NCBI GenBank assembly: GCA_037954325.1
Contig: JBBMNZ010000003.1
Location: forward strand, 18,588,392-18,652,391
Direction of reading: 5' to 3'
Source of the DNA: Fistularia commersonii
Lineage: Eukaryota > Chordata > Actinopteri > Syngnathiformes > Fistulariidae
DNA length: 64,000 nt
Of this stretch, positions 35,321 to 51,954 are shown piece after piece; the first letter of the stretch is position 1, and the number at the start of each line of letters is the position of its first letter. The position numbers and the translations under genes were made by a program. A model generated the notes under the pieces. It was not told where the DNA came from. It searched no databases and saw nothing but the letters and a program-made list of their open reading frames with translations.

Positions 35321-35728
35321 TGTGTAAGTCCAGCCGTTCAGCAACTCAGGCTGGACCCGGATGAAACCATGGTGCCGTACGATGTAACCTCACTGTTCAC
35401 ATGTATCCCCACATTGGATGCCATTACAGCGGTGAGGGAATGCCTCGTTAAGGACAACACCTTAAAAAACAGAACAAAACTCTCCATGGGTCACATCTGT
35501 ACCCTACCAGACCTGTGTGTACAGACCACCTATTTCCAGTTCAACAGCAGTTTCTAGCGGCAAAACATGGAAGCACCATGGGCCTGTATCCCCATAGTGG
35601 CGATCCTATACAGAAAACAAGGCCCCTGCTTCATTGAGCGCCAACCCAAGGGTTCAGGTATGTAGATGACATATGGGTCAAGATCAAGAAAAATTAGGTA
35701 GAAGTGTTCACCAGTCACTTCAACATGA
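35321..35728 (+). pseudogene. Penelope-like element reverse transcriptase fragment
   Basis: The plus strand encodes QQLRLDPDETMVPYDVTSLF, followed by TCIPTLDAITAVRECLVKD and a DLCVQTTYFQFNSSF segment, up to a stop at 35555. A shifted frame then has a block around 'ggaagcaccatgggcctgtatcccc' and FRYVDDIWVK (YVDD at 35659-35670), then VFTSHFNM. The order YDVTSLFTCIP, TTYFQ, Y-V-D-D-x-W-V-K is characteristic of Penelope-like RTs rather than LINE RTs. The copy is short, frameshifted and lacks the GIY-YIG endonuclease region. It begins directly at the Tc1 right border, so the Tc1 element may have inserted into it. Confidence 0.85.
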
Positions 35729-36272
35729 TCATCACCCATCACTTCTTTATCCCCTCTATTGGCTGCACCGACTTGTCCATTGAAGTCTACAACAATTACC
35801 ACTCTCTCATCTCTGGGCATATTCCGCCTCACTTCATCTAACTCATTCCATAACTTCTCCTGCTCCTCCAACTTGACACACAGTATATCCACCCTCCTTC
35901 TCTGCATCATGTCAACTGACTCTACCTTTTCCCGTCATCGTCCCAATATTCAAAGTCCCTACTCTCAGTCCCAGACTCTTGGCTTTCCTCTTCTCTCTCT
36001 GCTTCCAAACACGGCTTCCTCCTCTTCTTCTTCAACCCACAGTAGCTCAAATTCCATTGGTACCCTGTAGGTCATTGGTATCAGTGGCATAGACCAATCT
36101 GGGATTAGATTATTAGGTTTGATTTGCATGTTTGGTTTTAAGACGAGCTTTACGCTGGTTACCCTTCCTGATGCAACCCTCTGCATTCTGCAGTCTCAGG
36201 GAGACACTGGCCTGTGCCCCACCGGGGCTGGTTCAGGAAGACACTGGCCTGTGCTGCCCTCAGGCTGCATTA
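35729..36272 (-). mobile_element. RTE-clade LINE, antisense, endonuclease and 5' region
   Basis: The minus strand encodes part of the APE-type endonuclease: KLWNELDEVRRNMPRDERVV, then VDFNGQVGAANRGDK (about 35750-35830). It joins the upstream MQRRRVDILCV start with a deletion between them. Beyond it lie the conserved 5' leader blocks 'tttgatttgcatgtttggtttt', 'ctttacgctggttacccttcc' and 'gatgcaaccctctgcatt', ending at 'ggctgcattaaa', the same 5' boundary as the copy at 53328. A 37-bp period duplication of CAGGGAGACACTGGCCTGTGC occurs at 36197 and 36234. Confidence 0.85.
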
Positions 36273-39200
36273 AAGACCAAGAACAACTCCAAGATGCTGA
36301 ATGTTGGACTTAGGAGTGAGCTGACCTTTAAGAGCAACGCTGAAGAGGTGTTGCAGAATAATGGGGGTTGTGTTTACTGAGAAGATCACCAGCATTGCCC
36401 TCTTGCAGGTTGAAGCAGCATAATGATAATGAAAAAGGTTAATAAGAACAGACAATAAAAGGTCAGACTCACAATGTGAATGCCAGAATGCGTGGGCAGG
36501 TCATTCACCATAAAACAATTGTTGTAAACTCACACAACAGCCTCCATTTCGGAGCCTTTGTAATTTCTTTGGATAATAGTATATTTTAATGTTGATTGAT
36601 ATTTTTCCCCCCTCTCTTTTGCTGCTGCTTATTATATTTGTGGTGTGTTTGCATTTATTTAAATTAATATCTACTCTTGACAGCCTTCATCTTCTCCAAC
36701 TTTTCAGATAACTTACTTTCGAGATTGAAGAGAATATGACATTTCTGAGTGAAATGGGATTACAATTAAACTGAAATTAAAGAAACACAATCTTGATGGC
36801 AGTCTCAGAGCAAATTAATCTGTATTTAAGGCTGTATCTTAGGCTTTTGTCAGTGTATATGTGTAGAATGATGTTCTGTTAAAACTATCCTCAGGGCTTC
36901 AATGTGTGTGACCAATCTGGATGTCAGACTGTGTCTCCTGTATTTAGTTCTTATTTCATGCCCTTGAGTGCTCTCTTGCTGTGAGTGTGTGAGGGAGGTT
37001 GGTAGCTGACAGTGGGGGGGGGTTCAGAGCAGGGAATACCCCTCAGGGTATGGCACTTTCCACCTGCAATTTGAGTGAGATACCTGCTGGTCTCAAAACA
37101 GTATTGAAAATTCATTCATTTTGTTTTCATTTCTAGTTAATGGTTTAGCTAAGAAGGCATGAAAAGACATGTAGGTATCAATAATTAAACTGAAATTGGA
37201 AATGGATCATAAACGTCAGATACCTTCAGACATTGTGGGATAAGAAAAACATGGGCAGGAGGCCTGTCACAGCATTCTCATTTCTCCTATATCTGGAGCG
37301 GACTCATCTTTTTTAATGAAATTCAATTGTTTTGTCCGACTATAATTACTGGGGAATGGACAAGTTGTTAAATTTCAATGTCACTGGCACGTACAGAGTC
37401 ACAAGATAACCAACAGGAATTTGTGGCACATCTGGAAGTGATGCCACATTCATTTAGGTCCCCCTGCCTGAGGTGGAGGACAAAAAGTAAAAGCAGAAGT
37501 GCATCAGATACTACCATCACCAACTAAGGTGATGTTATATGGCCGGCTGAATACAATATATGTGTGGTATCAGAAGGACCTATTTTTCAATCCATTGCAT
37601 GCTGTAATGAATCCAAAATTGTAACAATCCATGTGGGTTCTACTCACACTGTCGTCTCATTGTTGAAAGAGGAAACCCTAATAAGTAGTGCAGATCAACA
37701 CTTACCTACTGAGGACCTTAGTGCATTGTAGCACTTTCATGTTGTGCAGTTGCTTGTCTCACTGTACTAAATCCATCACTGTTGCATTACCGCATCTACT
37801 GTTGTAATCTGGTACACCAATCTTACAGTCTATCAAAGCATATAACATAAACATTTTGGTCTCAAAATCTCCTAAACATCTCTAGAAAACCTAGATTTAC
37901 CACCTCGAGACTCGTGCCTTTTCTTTTTTTTCTCTGCCAAGGGTCATGCCTGCCTCCTCTCCTTCTTAGATAAACTGTTAGTGAATCGGCACCTTGTACC
38001 CAGCAGGTAATCTGCACCGGTGGTGGTTGTTGTTATCCCAGGCACTGAACAATCTGGTCTTGAAGTCATGTGGTGAGAGGTGCGCTTATTTTGAATTAAC
38101 ATGTATTCAACACCTCCCCGTTCTCTTATTGTATCTTTTTTTCCACTTCTCTACTGTTTTGTTTGTGGAATCTGTAGAAATCGTGAGCCATTTTTTCTGT
38201 TACAAAACTGTCTTTTATATTGATGAGGAGGGAACTTGGATGTGAAGGATGTAATCTTGGATGGTCAAAGGCTTATATAAAGATTTAAATAGAATAACTT
38301 TTCTTTTACTGGTTTGATGTAGTCTTTATTTAATCTGCATTATTATCAATATTAAGAATGAATAAAGGGATGAATTAATTTACTTTTTTATTTGTATTTT
38401 TTCTACAACAGTGTTCTCTGTACTAAAGTAATCTTCAATGCAGTCTTACAAAACACACTTTAAATCAGGATGCAATACATATGATCAGATTTTCTGCAAA
38501 ACATCTGAGATGTTTAGATGTTTAGAAATTAGATGGATGAGTGACACTAATCTTAGTGATTTTATATCTTTTATTTTTGGTGCCACAAATGAAAAAAGAA
38601 AAAGTGGAAAAAAAAACGAAAAAAAAAACACAAAACATATGCAAGACGCTTAAAAAACTCAGAACATTTTAAGTAGTGTGAATGCTGAAGTATATCCGAC
38701 CTTATGTGCAGTGTCTGCTATATTTCAACAGCAGGGTGATTGTCTGAGGCCTCAGAGGAGGTTTTGAAAGACAAGCTGATAGTTGGAGGGAGGAGATCAT
38801 CAGGTAACAGTCAGAATCATAGATTGGCCTTTATCACCTTTAGTTACATTTAGTCTGTTACTTTTTTCTGAGACATCAACACTTTAACAAGCACATAATA
38901 ATTTTTTTTAATGGATTTTTTTGTCAACATATCTATTGATTTGCTGTTGGGTGGAAAACCCTAACATCAGTCTCTGTTAAAAGAGCATTGATTCTTTTAA
39001 TTTTTATTCATATAGGCAAGATGTTTCATTTCCAAAAGTAAAAGTAATGTAATCACAAGTCATGCGCTTTGGGCTTTTTTTTTTTTCATGAGAGGCGCTA
39101 TCATGCTATGTTAGACTAGCAGCTCAGCTGTCATATGCCTCTCACCACAAAAACCAAACACTGGTCCATTTTCCTTAGCTTTTTGGTCTGATTGTAATTC

Positions 39201-41563
39201 CACTCTACGTGTATTTTCTACTCCAGACAACACTTTGAAAGCTGTTGTGTCTGATGTCTGTGGTGATGTCGTGGAAAGCTGTGGCTTAAAGTGTTTAGGG
39301 GCCATCTATTTAATTTGTACCGACCATTCCTGAAATAACTGGATCAAACAGGCTGTTTTAATTACCAGTGATAAGACTCATAGAAAGTGATAGACTGTTT
39401 CTTTTTACTGAACGTGGGTGGTCAGCTTGGAGCTAGATGGCACAGAGGGTAGAAGATCCTTTTACACAAAAACTGATGGAGGTCTATTTTATCTTATACT
39501 GATTTCCTTGTTTAAGAGTATTTGTGGTTAAAAAGTCTGTGAGGGGGATAACTTTTGTGAGGAGATTCCCAGTCTGTATCTATGTTTCATTCTTTTTATT
39601 GTACCTCTGAAGCTTCATTCTGAAACTGCAAGATGTTATGATCCTCTACATTGTTTTCCTTCAGTTTTTTGTATCCCTTCAGTCTCATTTACGTCCAGAA
39701 AGTGTTAAGTTAATATTTAAACTTTAGGAGCCATGTAAACGATTGAAGCATTAAATCTGTTGTAGTTCCTCACTTACTGCTTAAATAGTAAGGGAAAAAA
39801 TCAACAGTATAGGATTCAATCATACAGTTTAAGCTAAAACTTTATATGTAAGCATTTTGAAACTATTGTTGATGCAATGAAATTGGAAAGGAATAGGAAA
39901 TTATTCAAATTTCCCAATGCCAACTAATTACTGAAAGTACTTTGGCACTTTTCACCAGAACCACAGGCAAGTTATCCTAATAATTTTGGGAGCAACAAGG
40001 AACTCGCTGCTGGTCGTTCATATTACAGACTGAGGCAGTTTATAAGCTCTAAATTGGAGTTAGCCTCTCTAGGCTTACTCGTGTTTATGGGGTGTTTCTC
40101 ATGGATTCATTCCAGAATTGCTCTTATGGGATGTATAATTTCATGAAAACCTTATTTTATAGTTCTATGGGTTTCCTACTTTGCATTGCACAGCATTATT
40201 AATACATTGTGCCAGGACTTTATACAAGAGAGAATGAAAAGATCCAAGTAAACAAATATCCATTGTTGACTGGTATTAATATTTAGACTGGAATCAAGAA
40301 TTGAAGAAGAGCCTTGACTGGAATTTAATGAAATATTAAGTGATTATATTACCAGTAACACATATCTCAAGAATTAATTTTTATGTTAATGTTCCGTCTT
40401 CAGCCTGAAAGATACTGACCTCTCCAGTCCACAAACAGCTTTGAAGATGATTTATTTTTTTTGTTTTCTTTATTTCTTTGTATTTTTATTGATTTTTAAT
40501 GTCATATAGTTTTGAAATAGCAAATAAACAAAACCTCCATTGGTAGTTGATATCAGTGTGAAATGTTTCCTTCACTTCATAATTCTGCCCTATTTGCTGG
40601 TTAGCAATTTGTTTATGCGTACATGTATATAGGCATTTATCTCACTTACACACACACACACACACACAACCTGTCAGTCAGCCATTGGATCACAGCTGAG
40701 CTGAACAGGTGGTCACTGTATTCTGGTTTGTATGTTTGTTTTTATGTTCCGGGTGTCAGGGTGGGGGTTCTTGGCACGTTTACAAGCTTGTGTTGGTTAA
40801 ACAACAGCAGTCTGGATTAAGGGATCAGTGTAACTGTCAGACAATCATTGGTTTAGAGCTGTAATCTTGCCCACACTGGCCAAATGCTCAAACGGAGACC
40901 TACAACATGACCTACATCATTTACACCTGCTGAAAAAAAGATAGGAAAGAGGCTGCAATAAGACATACAGATGTGCGTATTTTTTTTTTCTCTGTGAAAT
41001 ATTGATAGTAATGAAAAGCTACTTGTCAAGGAAGCACATTAGCAATGTGGCAAAACAGCAAATCTATAGATAAATAAAGATCATAAGTAAGGATATCCAG
41101 AGTCCCAAAGAAGACCTATATAACAGTAGATTTATGAATTATGTGAAAAAAGGATGCACCAGGAGAATTATTGATTTAGAAAAAAGTTTATTTTGCCGGA
41201 ATTCCAGATTTCCCTGATTGTTTTTCCAAACATCACATTTTTCTGAAACTTTATGTCAAATATGGAAATAAATATTAAGAGAATTAACATTATTAAACAA
41301 TAATGGATATAGACTTCATAGAATCTATAATCACATTTTTTTTTTTTTTTTAAATAATCTGTAAAGAAAATATTCAAGCAAGTTATTGAAATGACTTACA
41401 GCAATAGCAGGTAGAACATGGAAAATTATCTTAATCATTGACTAAAAGTTCAAAAATTGCAAGAAAATCCTTCAAGACCTCTACATGTAAATCTATTATT
41501 CTACATTACCTTTTCTTCATATTACAAAGGGTTATTGTCATTTACCAACAAGGGTTGTTTTTT
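36273..41563. other. unique non-coding sequence, 5.3 kb
   Basis: I see no gene. It contains a short (CA)n run (about 40649-40668). The minus-strand 64-codon frame at 39111-39305 has no recognisable domain. A weak tRNA-like phrase ('gagctagatggcacagagggtagaag', about 39430) is too short to call a SINE. Confidence 0.4.
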
Positions 41564-41795
41564 GAGGGCAGTGTGGCTAGGGGGTGGTGGTCTCCCTTGG
41601 AACTGAGCATTCTTCGTTTCGATTCCTTTGCTCCTACTAGCCTGTTGAGTTGTTGAGCAAGACACTGAACACCTAAATTCTCCTCCGGTGCTGGTCATTA
41701 GATGCCTTCTGCTCATAGTTCATCCATGTCTGGTTCAGTGCTGTGATCAAATTTCGCTGACATTGTGCTCTATGTATAACTGAATATGACAATAG
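41564..41795 (+). repeat. tRNA-derived SINE, sense
   Basis: The head GGGCAGTGTGGCTAGGGGGT (box A) and GTTTCGATTCC (box B, 41616-41626) have tRNA-like spacing. The body phrase 'ttgttgagcaagacactgaacacctaaattctcctccggtgctgg' follows, and a tail region has 'aaatttcgctgacattgtgc' and 'gacaatagagtaatc'. The body phrase is a familiar fish SINE block. Confidence 0.85.
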
Positions 41796-43095
41796 AGTAA
41801 TCACACAGTAGTCTTTCTCTTTTTCTGAAGTATCTGATTAAATGTTGATAAACTTCTGGAAAAAATGTTCGGGATAATTCCTGCTTGAAACAATGATCAG
41901 TTGTTTAGCTTTGATTCACAAGTTGCTTAGTCCCACTCCTTTCTTCTTTTTCATGTTTTCTCAGCCCCCTATCATTTAGTGACAGCCAAGCACAGTCTCG
42001 ACATATTGCAAAGACATCACTGTTTGTCTTGTGCAGTATAGTTTATCCCAGAGATGATGGTGTTTGTTTGTGTTTGATCATTCAATTGTCTGAAAATGAC
42101 ACTTGTTACGGTAAGTACGAAATTAAGCACAAGATACAAAATGGCATAATTTTATGCCTCAAAAATAAGGGATTTAGGACTTCTGATTCTTACCTTTTTC
42201 ATGTTGAAAAAAATCTCAACTATTTTGTCAATTGAATTAAAAGTCCTGTGACTTTTTTCCATCCCAGAACTATTTTTAAGAGAAAATTAGTTTTCCCCCT
42301 CAGAATTCAAGGCTTAATGCTTGAAGATGGAAAAGGCTTGATGAGGGGAAAAAAGGAATTGCAAGGTTTTTACGTTGGTAGTATTTTCTACAACCCAATT
42401 CAAGACCTTCACACAAAATCAGTAATTAGTATCCTCCTAAATATCTGACAATGTAGTAGTGCATTTTAATTAACTTACACACAGAAATTGGTGGATTTTT
42501 GGAATTTTTGACATAAACGTACATAGGCTTTGTTCCAATATCCAAAACACGGGTTTAAGAGTGTGGTGTTATCATGTACAACTCAGAAATGGGACCTGAC
42601 AGAAGTTGGTCTGTTGATTGATGTAATGTATGACTCTCTGGTCCCTGAAAGATTTATTGCTTGAATTGTAGCAGCAGACTGCATTGAGCAGACTGAGAGG
42701 ATTGGCTCATCTGCTTAATAATTTGGCTTGATATTTTCATTTGTGCTCATAAGTTAAAAAGGGAATGGTTTTACAGAGCTGTCTTTAAGTGACAGAGGTG
42801 AATAGAAGCCTGCAGTGTTACTAATAGTCTGGCTGACAGTGATGTTGTTGCAGTACTCAGGACTGTCAGTCAAATTGATGGGGAAATGATGAGACAGAGA
42901 CTGATTCTATTAGTTGGGTGGTCACTTAGTGCTGAACAGATTGCAACTTGAACTTGTCGAGCTTTATTGGCTTGTCTCCTATATTTTATAGACAATTCAT
43001 CCTTCACCCCAACTATGTACCTGAAGGTACCTTGACTGACAGGAATTGAACAGTCCTTGATGCCTCACTACCATGTTTGCCTCTCTTGGTGACCG

Positions 43096-43119
43096 GCATG
43101 TTCAAGAAAAAGAACATGC
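43096..43119. repeat. 8-bp hairpin
   Basis: GCATGTTC-AAGAAAAA-GAACATGC, with two more imperfect pairs outside (CG/TGG). The arms are perfect over 8 bp. Confidence 0.75.
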
Positions 43120-43629
43120 TGGCCATTTAACCACAAAACAAATGGAATGATTGCTATTGGTTTAAAATGTGAATGTAATTTTACAGCAATTGGATATTCC
43201 CTTCCTGCTCTGCTTTGCACAAATGTGACCAGGAATATTTCCATTTTACAAGATACAGTGTGCTGATTTCTTTTTGGTATATAATTTTTCCATTCTACAG
43301 TTGCCTAATTGGAAAACAGACGTTGATGAAGAGCCTTGGACATGCCTTTCTTTGCATTTTGAATGCAATCAGTGAGAGGAAAAAATGAATTTCATTTGGA
43401 GTCATCCTTTTCCAGCTAAATTAAATATTTTTTTAATATAAATTTTAAAACATGTAATGGCTTTTTTCTCACAAAGCAAATTGTTCATTGAGCCCTTTTA
43501 GGATCTAGGAATTATTTGAGGTTACAGTCAAACCAAAATGCCCTGCTTTTTTCGTTCCCCCCTGCATCCTGTCAATACAATAGTTGCCAGTACAGAATAC
43601 TTAAGAATGGACAGGCTGATATACATTTT

Positions 43630-43630
43630 A

Positions 43631-43666
<36 letters not shown>

Positions 43667-43669
43667 TGT
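43630..43669. repeat. (TATG)n microsatellite
   Basis: Tandem TATG/TA repeats over about 40 bp, roughly seven TATG units after a short TA run. Confidence 0.9.
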
Positions 43670-44815
43670 GAAATGAAATGGATGGTTAATTGTGTCAGCC
43701 CCTGATTCATCATTATTCACTGGCATGTTAATGAATATGTCATAATTGGAGGTGAATTCTGATGGCTTGAGGAAAGATTAAATGGAATGTGCCCTTGTAT
43801 CCCCTGATACTGTAACAACCCCAGACTTGATTTTGTGTAAGACGTTTTGTAGTGGACAAGGAGATGTTTATATTTTTAGCCTTGCTGCATTATGCGTATG
43901 CATTTTTAAAAAGAAGCTTTTACTGTTATTGGTAAAAAAAAAAAATCCAAAGAATTTGCTAACACTGCAGTGGCAGTTGAACATCATGCATCTATCTGTC
44001 ATACAACTGGAACAGGCTGTTGGTAGATGTTGCAAAATCCTATAGATGCATAACCAGATATTAGTCCCAGGAAATGTCTATGCTGTGACACAGCAAAGTT
44101 TCAGTCTTTGACTCATATGATCTTGCTTGTTAAAATATTTTAAGCTTGTAATATAACATGTTTGACAGGACTTTGAATGTTTCTGCTCCCTTTGGTTCCC
44201 TGCTGAATTAAATAGACTTATTAGTAGCAAAAAATTGTTCCTTGAATCCCTATGTCACTATCAGTGCAAAAATGTAGGAGAGAAAAAGCAGCCAGACAGT
44301 GAAGTTCTTTGACAACACTTCTGTCAATTTATCAAAGGGCAAAATATAATCCAGATTATTTTTAGATTTTTCACACTTCCCAACTTGTCACAGACTATTG
44401 ATTTTTCTCAGCGTGTGTCAGACTAGTGTTAACGTTGACAGAGGGCACAGCTGCATCTTTTCCTGACTGCAGCTTTGATATATAGATAACAAATTAGAAG
44501 GTTAAACTAAGCTAATTTATTGCTGTAAATACAGTAGGTTTACATTACATCTCCATTTGCTGACTATCCATTAGATGCAGCATATATTCTGTCTTTGATT
44601 TTTATATTTGATTTTTAAGCAGTTCATACCTGCTTATAATTAGTCAGCTTTCATTGCAGAGTTTTGAGACTGTTATTAGTAGACCTTGGATCAATTCATG
44701 ATGTGAATGAAAGACTATCTACCTCAGGATCCCAACAAATTAGTGAAAATATTAGCTGTTGGTTTTCTGAAGTGAACAGCTAAATTTAGGGTAATCAATT
44801 TAGGTAGTCTCAGTC

Positions 44816-44823
44816 TCCTATGG
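44816..44823. repeat. hAT target-site duplication, left
   Basis: TCCTATGG, with partner TCCGATGG at 45344-45351 (7 of 8 identical). Confidence 0.85.
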
Positions 44824-45343
44824 CAGTAATTTCCAACCTTATTCATGCCATGACACATATTTAGATAAGAAAAACGTTTTTAATGAAATAGAATGAAACT
44901 GTAGTCTCAATTTACTTATTCAGTGTGAGATCTGGCCCTGTTTGGTTGAGCACAAAGCTGAACGCGATATAACTTTCATTGTATTGTCTTGACCTCATCT
45001 TTTTTACTTTCTTCTGACCACTACTCATACTCGGGCCTTCATCTGGGTCAGAATGTTCTGATCTTTTAAAATTTTAGTGCTTCACATATTACTGCCAGTC
45101 TTACTCGAAGCATCACTAATTATGCTGCTGTTTGAGCAGAAGCAGGTAGATATGTATGTTAATTCACTACCTGTTGCCATCTAGTGGAAGAGCATTTAAT
45201 TGTTCTGCCTGTCACTGCATTCTGCCCACATTGATAGATGTACAAAGACACATTATTTGCCATGAATCAGTTTTGGGACCTATCAGTAGGCATTTTTCCA
45301 CGGCACACCTGATATGCCATGGCATAGTGTTTGGTAAACACTG
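44824..45343. mobile_element. non-autonomous hAT element (520 bp)
   Basis: The left end CAGTAATTTCCAACCTTATT continues 'catgccatgacacatattt'. The right end 'cacggcacacctgatatgccatggcatagtgtttggtaaacactg' complements to CAGTGTTTACCAAACACT. The terminal repeats share the CAGTNNTTNCCAA core, and 'ctgccatctagtggaagagc'-type sequence lies at 45175-45195. The near-exact 8-bp duplication confirms the borders. No transposase is encoded. The 88- and 115-codon frames overlapping its right half are accidental. Confidence 0.88.
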
Positions 45344-45351
45344 TCCGATGG

Positions 45352-49864
<4,513 letters not shown>

Positions 49865-50105
49865 TGAATACAGCTTCAGTTGATCCAGAATACTGCTGCC
49901 AGGGTTATTAGAACCAAAATGCTCTGTCCAAAATTGTCTGGATACTCAAATCATCTGGTTCAAACTACTGGCTGTTCCAGGATCTAAAACTCGACTCTAG
50001 GAAACAGAGTTTGGCTTGTGTTCTGCTCAGATTTTGAGCAATTTTCCAGAAGAGGCAAGATGTGAGACTATGCTTACAGCAGTTCAATCCAAGATTTAAA
50101 TAAAG
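49865..50105 (+). mobile_element. LINE C-terminal RT fragment (L2/CR1-superfamily-like)
   Basis: The plus strand at about 49871-49925 encodes LQLIQNTAARVIRTKM, the LQ-x-QN-x-AARV signature found near the C-terminus of many Jockey/CR1/L2-type ORFs. It is followed by out-of-frame remnants of the 'ctactggctgttccaggatc' region (the LHWLPV..RI block). The end near 'caatccaagatttaaataaa' resembles the 3' edge of such elements. It is strongly diverged. Confidence 0.6.
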
Positions 50106-51308
50106 AAAGAAATATATCCAACTTTTCCATTTTTTTGAAACTTTGTTTTCACATTAAGTGAGGAATTGTTTTTTATGTTGGTTTTATAACTTTTACCTTG
50201 CGGGGGGATTTTATTGAGGGTCATAATTTGTTTCCTGAGTGTTTTTTCTTGTACTTTGGAGTGCATTCTGCTATGGAAATGTATTGAACTTGCCTTACAT
50301 TACATGAAGTTTGTATTATTTCAGCCTCGGTACCTTTCAGTTACAGGGAATGTTTTGTCTCTACCAGCTCCAAGATGACATAAACACTAGACCCTCCTAG
50401 TGTTTTGGCAAATTCCACATGATTGTACAGGCATTTTGTGAACACATGTTGTATTTAAGGTATGTTTATTAGTATTCTAACAAGGATTTGGGCAGCGAGG
50501 ATAGAAGACTTCTGTCATCCATTTTGAAATACTGCTCTGTAATATGTTTCCTGCCCAAACAGTGTGATTACATTGTGACTCTCCTCTCAGGGTCTGTGGG
50601 AATAATACTTCCATAGAGGCTTTTAAAATAAATCCCCAGTATGTCCAGAGTGCCCTGTCTCTATGGTAACTGAATGTAGCATTGTGGATTTTATTGTGAA
50701 GCACACACATACACTGTATTGGTATCAGGCTGTCTGTCTATTGCAGTTTGTGTTTGTTTCCTTGTCTTTCTATGTTATCTATTGGTTTATGCTTACGCCC
50801 CCATCCATACAAAAGGGAGAAAATGAATAGAGCGTAAATATCAGATAGTATTAAGTTAATATTAAATTAAATATAGATTTAAGTTAGTATTAAATTAAGT
50901 ACTCTTTGAATTCCAGTGACTGTTTGGACAGACATTGTGCTCTTTAATGATAATTGGCAGACAAAGCAAAAGAGACAAAGTAATAAGCATTGCACTGTGC
51001 ACTTTAATTCCCAATATAGCCCAAGCAGGGAAAGAAAGAGTAATAGTATCTTGATGCTGTGATGGAATTTTATCATCAAGAATATTGTTTAAGACTCCCA
51101 GCCACAAGCAAGGATTATATGACTTCCCCCCCGGCCTACTGCATAATCACAGTGGCACTACATACATTTATTCTACACTAGGCTACTCCTCTGATACACT
51201 GAGAAGGAGAAGATTCCCAAAAGTAATCAGAAGCCAGTAAGTTGTGCTCCGGCAGTAACCGCTTATTTTACAGTAATTAGTATGAACAGTCATAAAATAA
51301 AAAGTACA

Positions 51309-51356
<48 letters not shown>

Positions 51357-51870
51357 TACACAGACACATGCACACACTCCCCCATAGCCACACATAGAAG
51401 TGTGAGTGAGTGTGGGGGAGTGTAATAAAGTTTCATTGCTTCTTAGAAATGAGCTATAACACCTGTCAAATACAGAAGTAAATAAATATTCATTTTAAAC
51501 CTCTTCTAAAGGCTGTATTAATTCGCACTGCATCAGTAAAATGAAAGAAATGTTAGTACTGGATGTAACCTGCGAATGGGTGTTGTAAGCATTCCATGAA
51601 CCCCCAATGTCTAGCTGAATAGAAAATAATATATATTTATATATTACATTTTTTTCCTTATTCATCTCACTTCACAAGGTAGTGACCAAAGTGTAAACCA
51701 ATCCAAAGACATTAAAAGCCAGATGGTTTGGATTCATTATTTGATTGTCAGTCTTATATTTTCACCTCACCTCCATCTGTCACAGTTGATAACATTGGTA
51801 TTGGTGACAGAATGTGGAAAATGTTTTGTTGAATTGGTTTGACTAGATTTCTGTTTCGTGTACATCTTAA
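50106..51870. other. unassigned non-coding sequence with a CA microsatellite
   Basis: Nothing gene-like is seen. A (CA)n tract of about 40 bp lies at 51316-51354 within a wider CA-rich stretch (51307-51380). Confidence 0.45.
51316..51354. repeat. (CA)n microsatellite
   Basis: About 19 CA units, flanked by imperfect CA/GA repeats up to about 51380. Confidence 0.95.
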
Positions 51871-51950
51871 AGGGGGGCAGCATGGCACAGGAGGTAGAGC
51901 GGTCGCCTTTGGAACCGAACAAATTTCTGGTGTTTTCATTACAAGTCATC
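51871..51950 (+). repeat. tRNA-derived SINE head, truncated
   Basis: GGGGGGCAGCATGGCACAGG and AGGTAGAGCGGTCGCCTTTGG match the box A side of fish tRNA-headed SINEs. No intact box B follows. The sequence passes into an antisense RTE copy at about 51955. Confidence 0.6.
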
Positions 51951-51954
51951 ATAC

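Larger units (their letters stand above)
41796..44815. other. unique non-coding sequence
   Basis: No gene is supported. The stretch 42560-42930 is a candidate conserved element (TTGATTGATGTAATGTATGA, TTAATAATTTGG, several TGACAG boxes). A short hairpin is at 43096-43119 and a (TATG)n microsatellite at 43630-43669. Confidence 0.4.

Noticed and set aside
35759..36070. Ser-rich plus-strand open frame
   Set aside because: Antisense of the RTE endonuclease and leader region.
39425..39460. tRNA-like phrase 'gagctagatggcacagagggtagaag'
   Set aside because: Too short and without a box B to support a SINE call.
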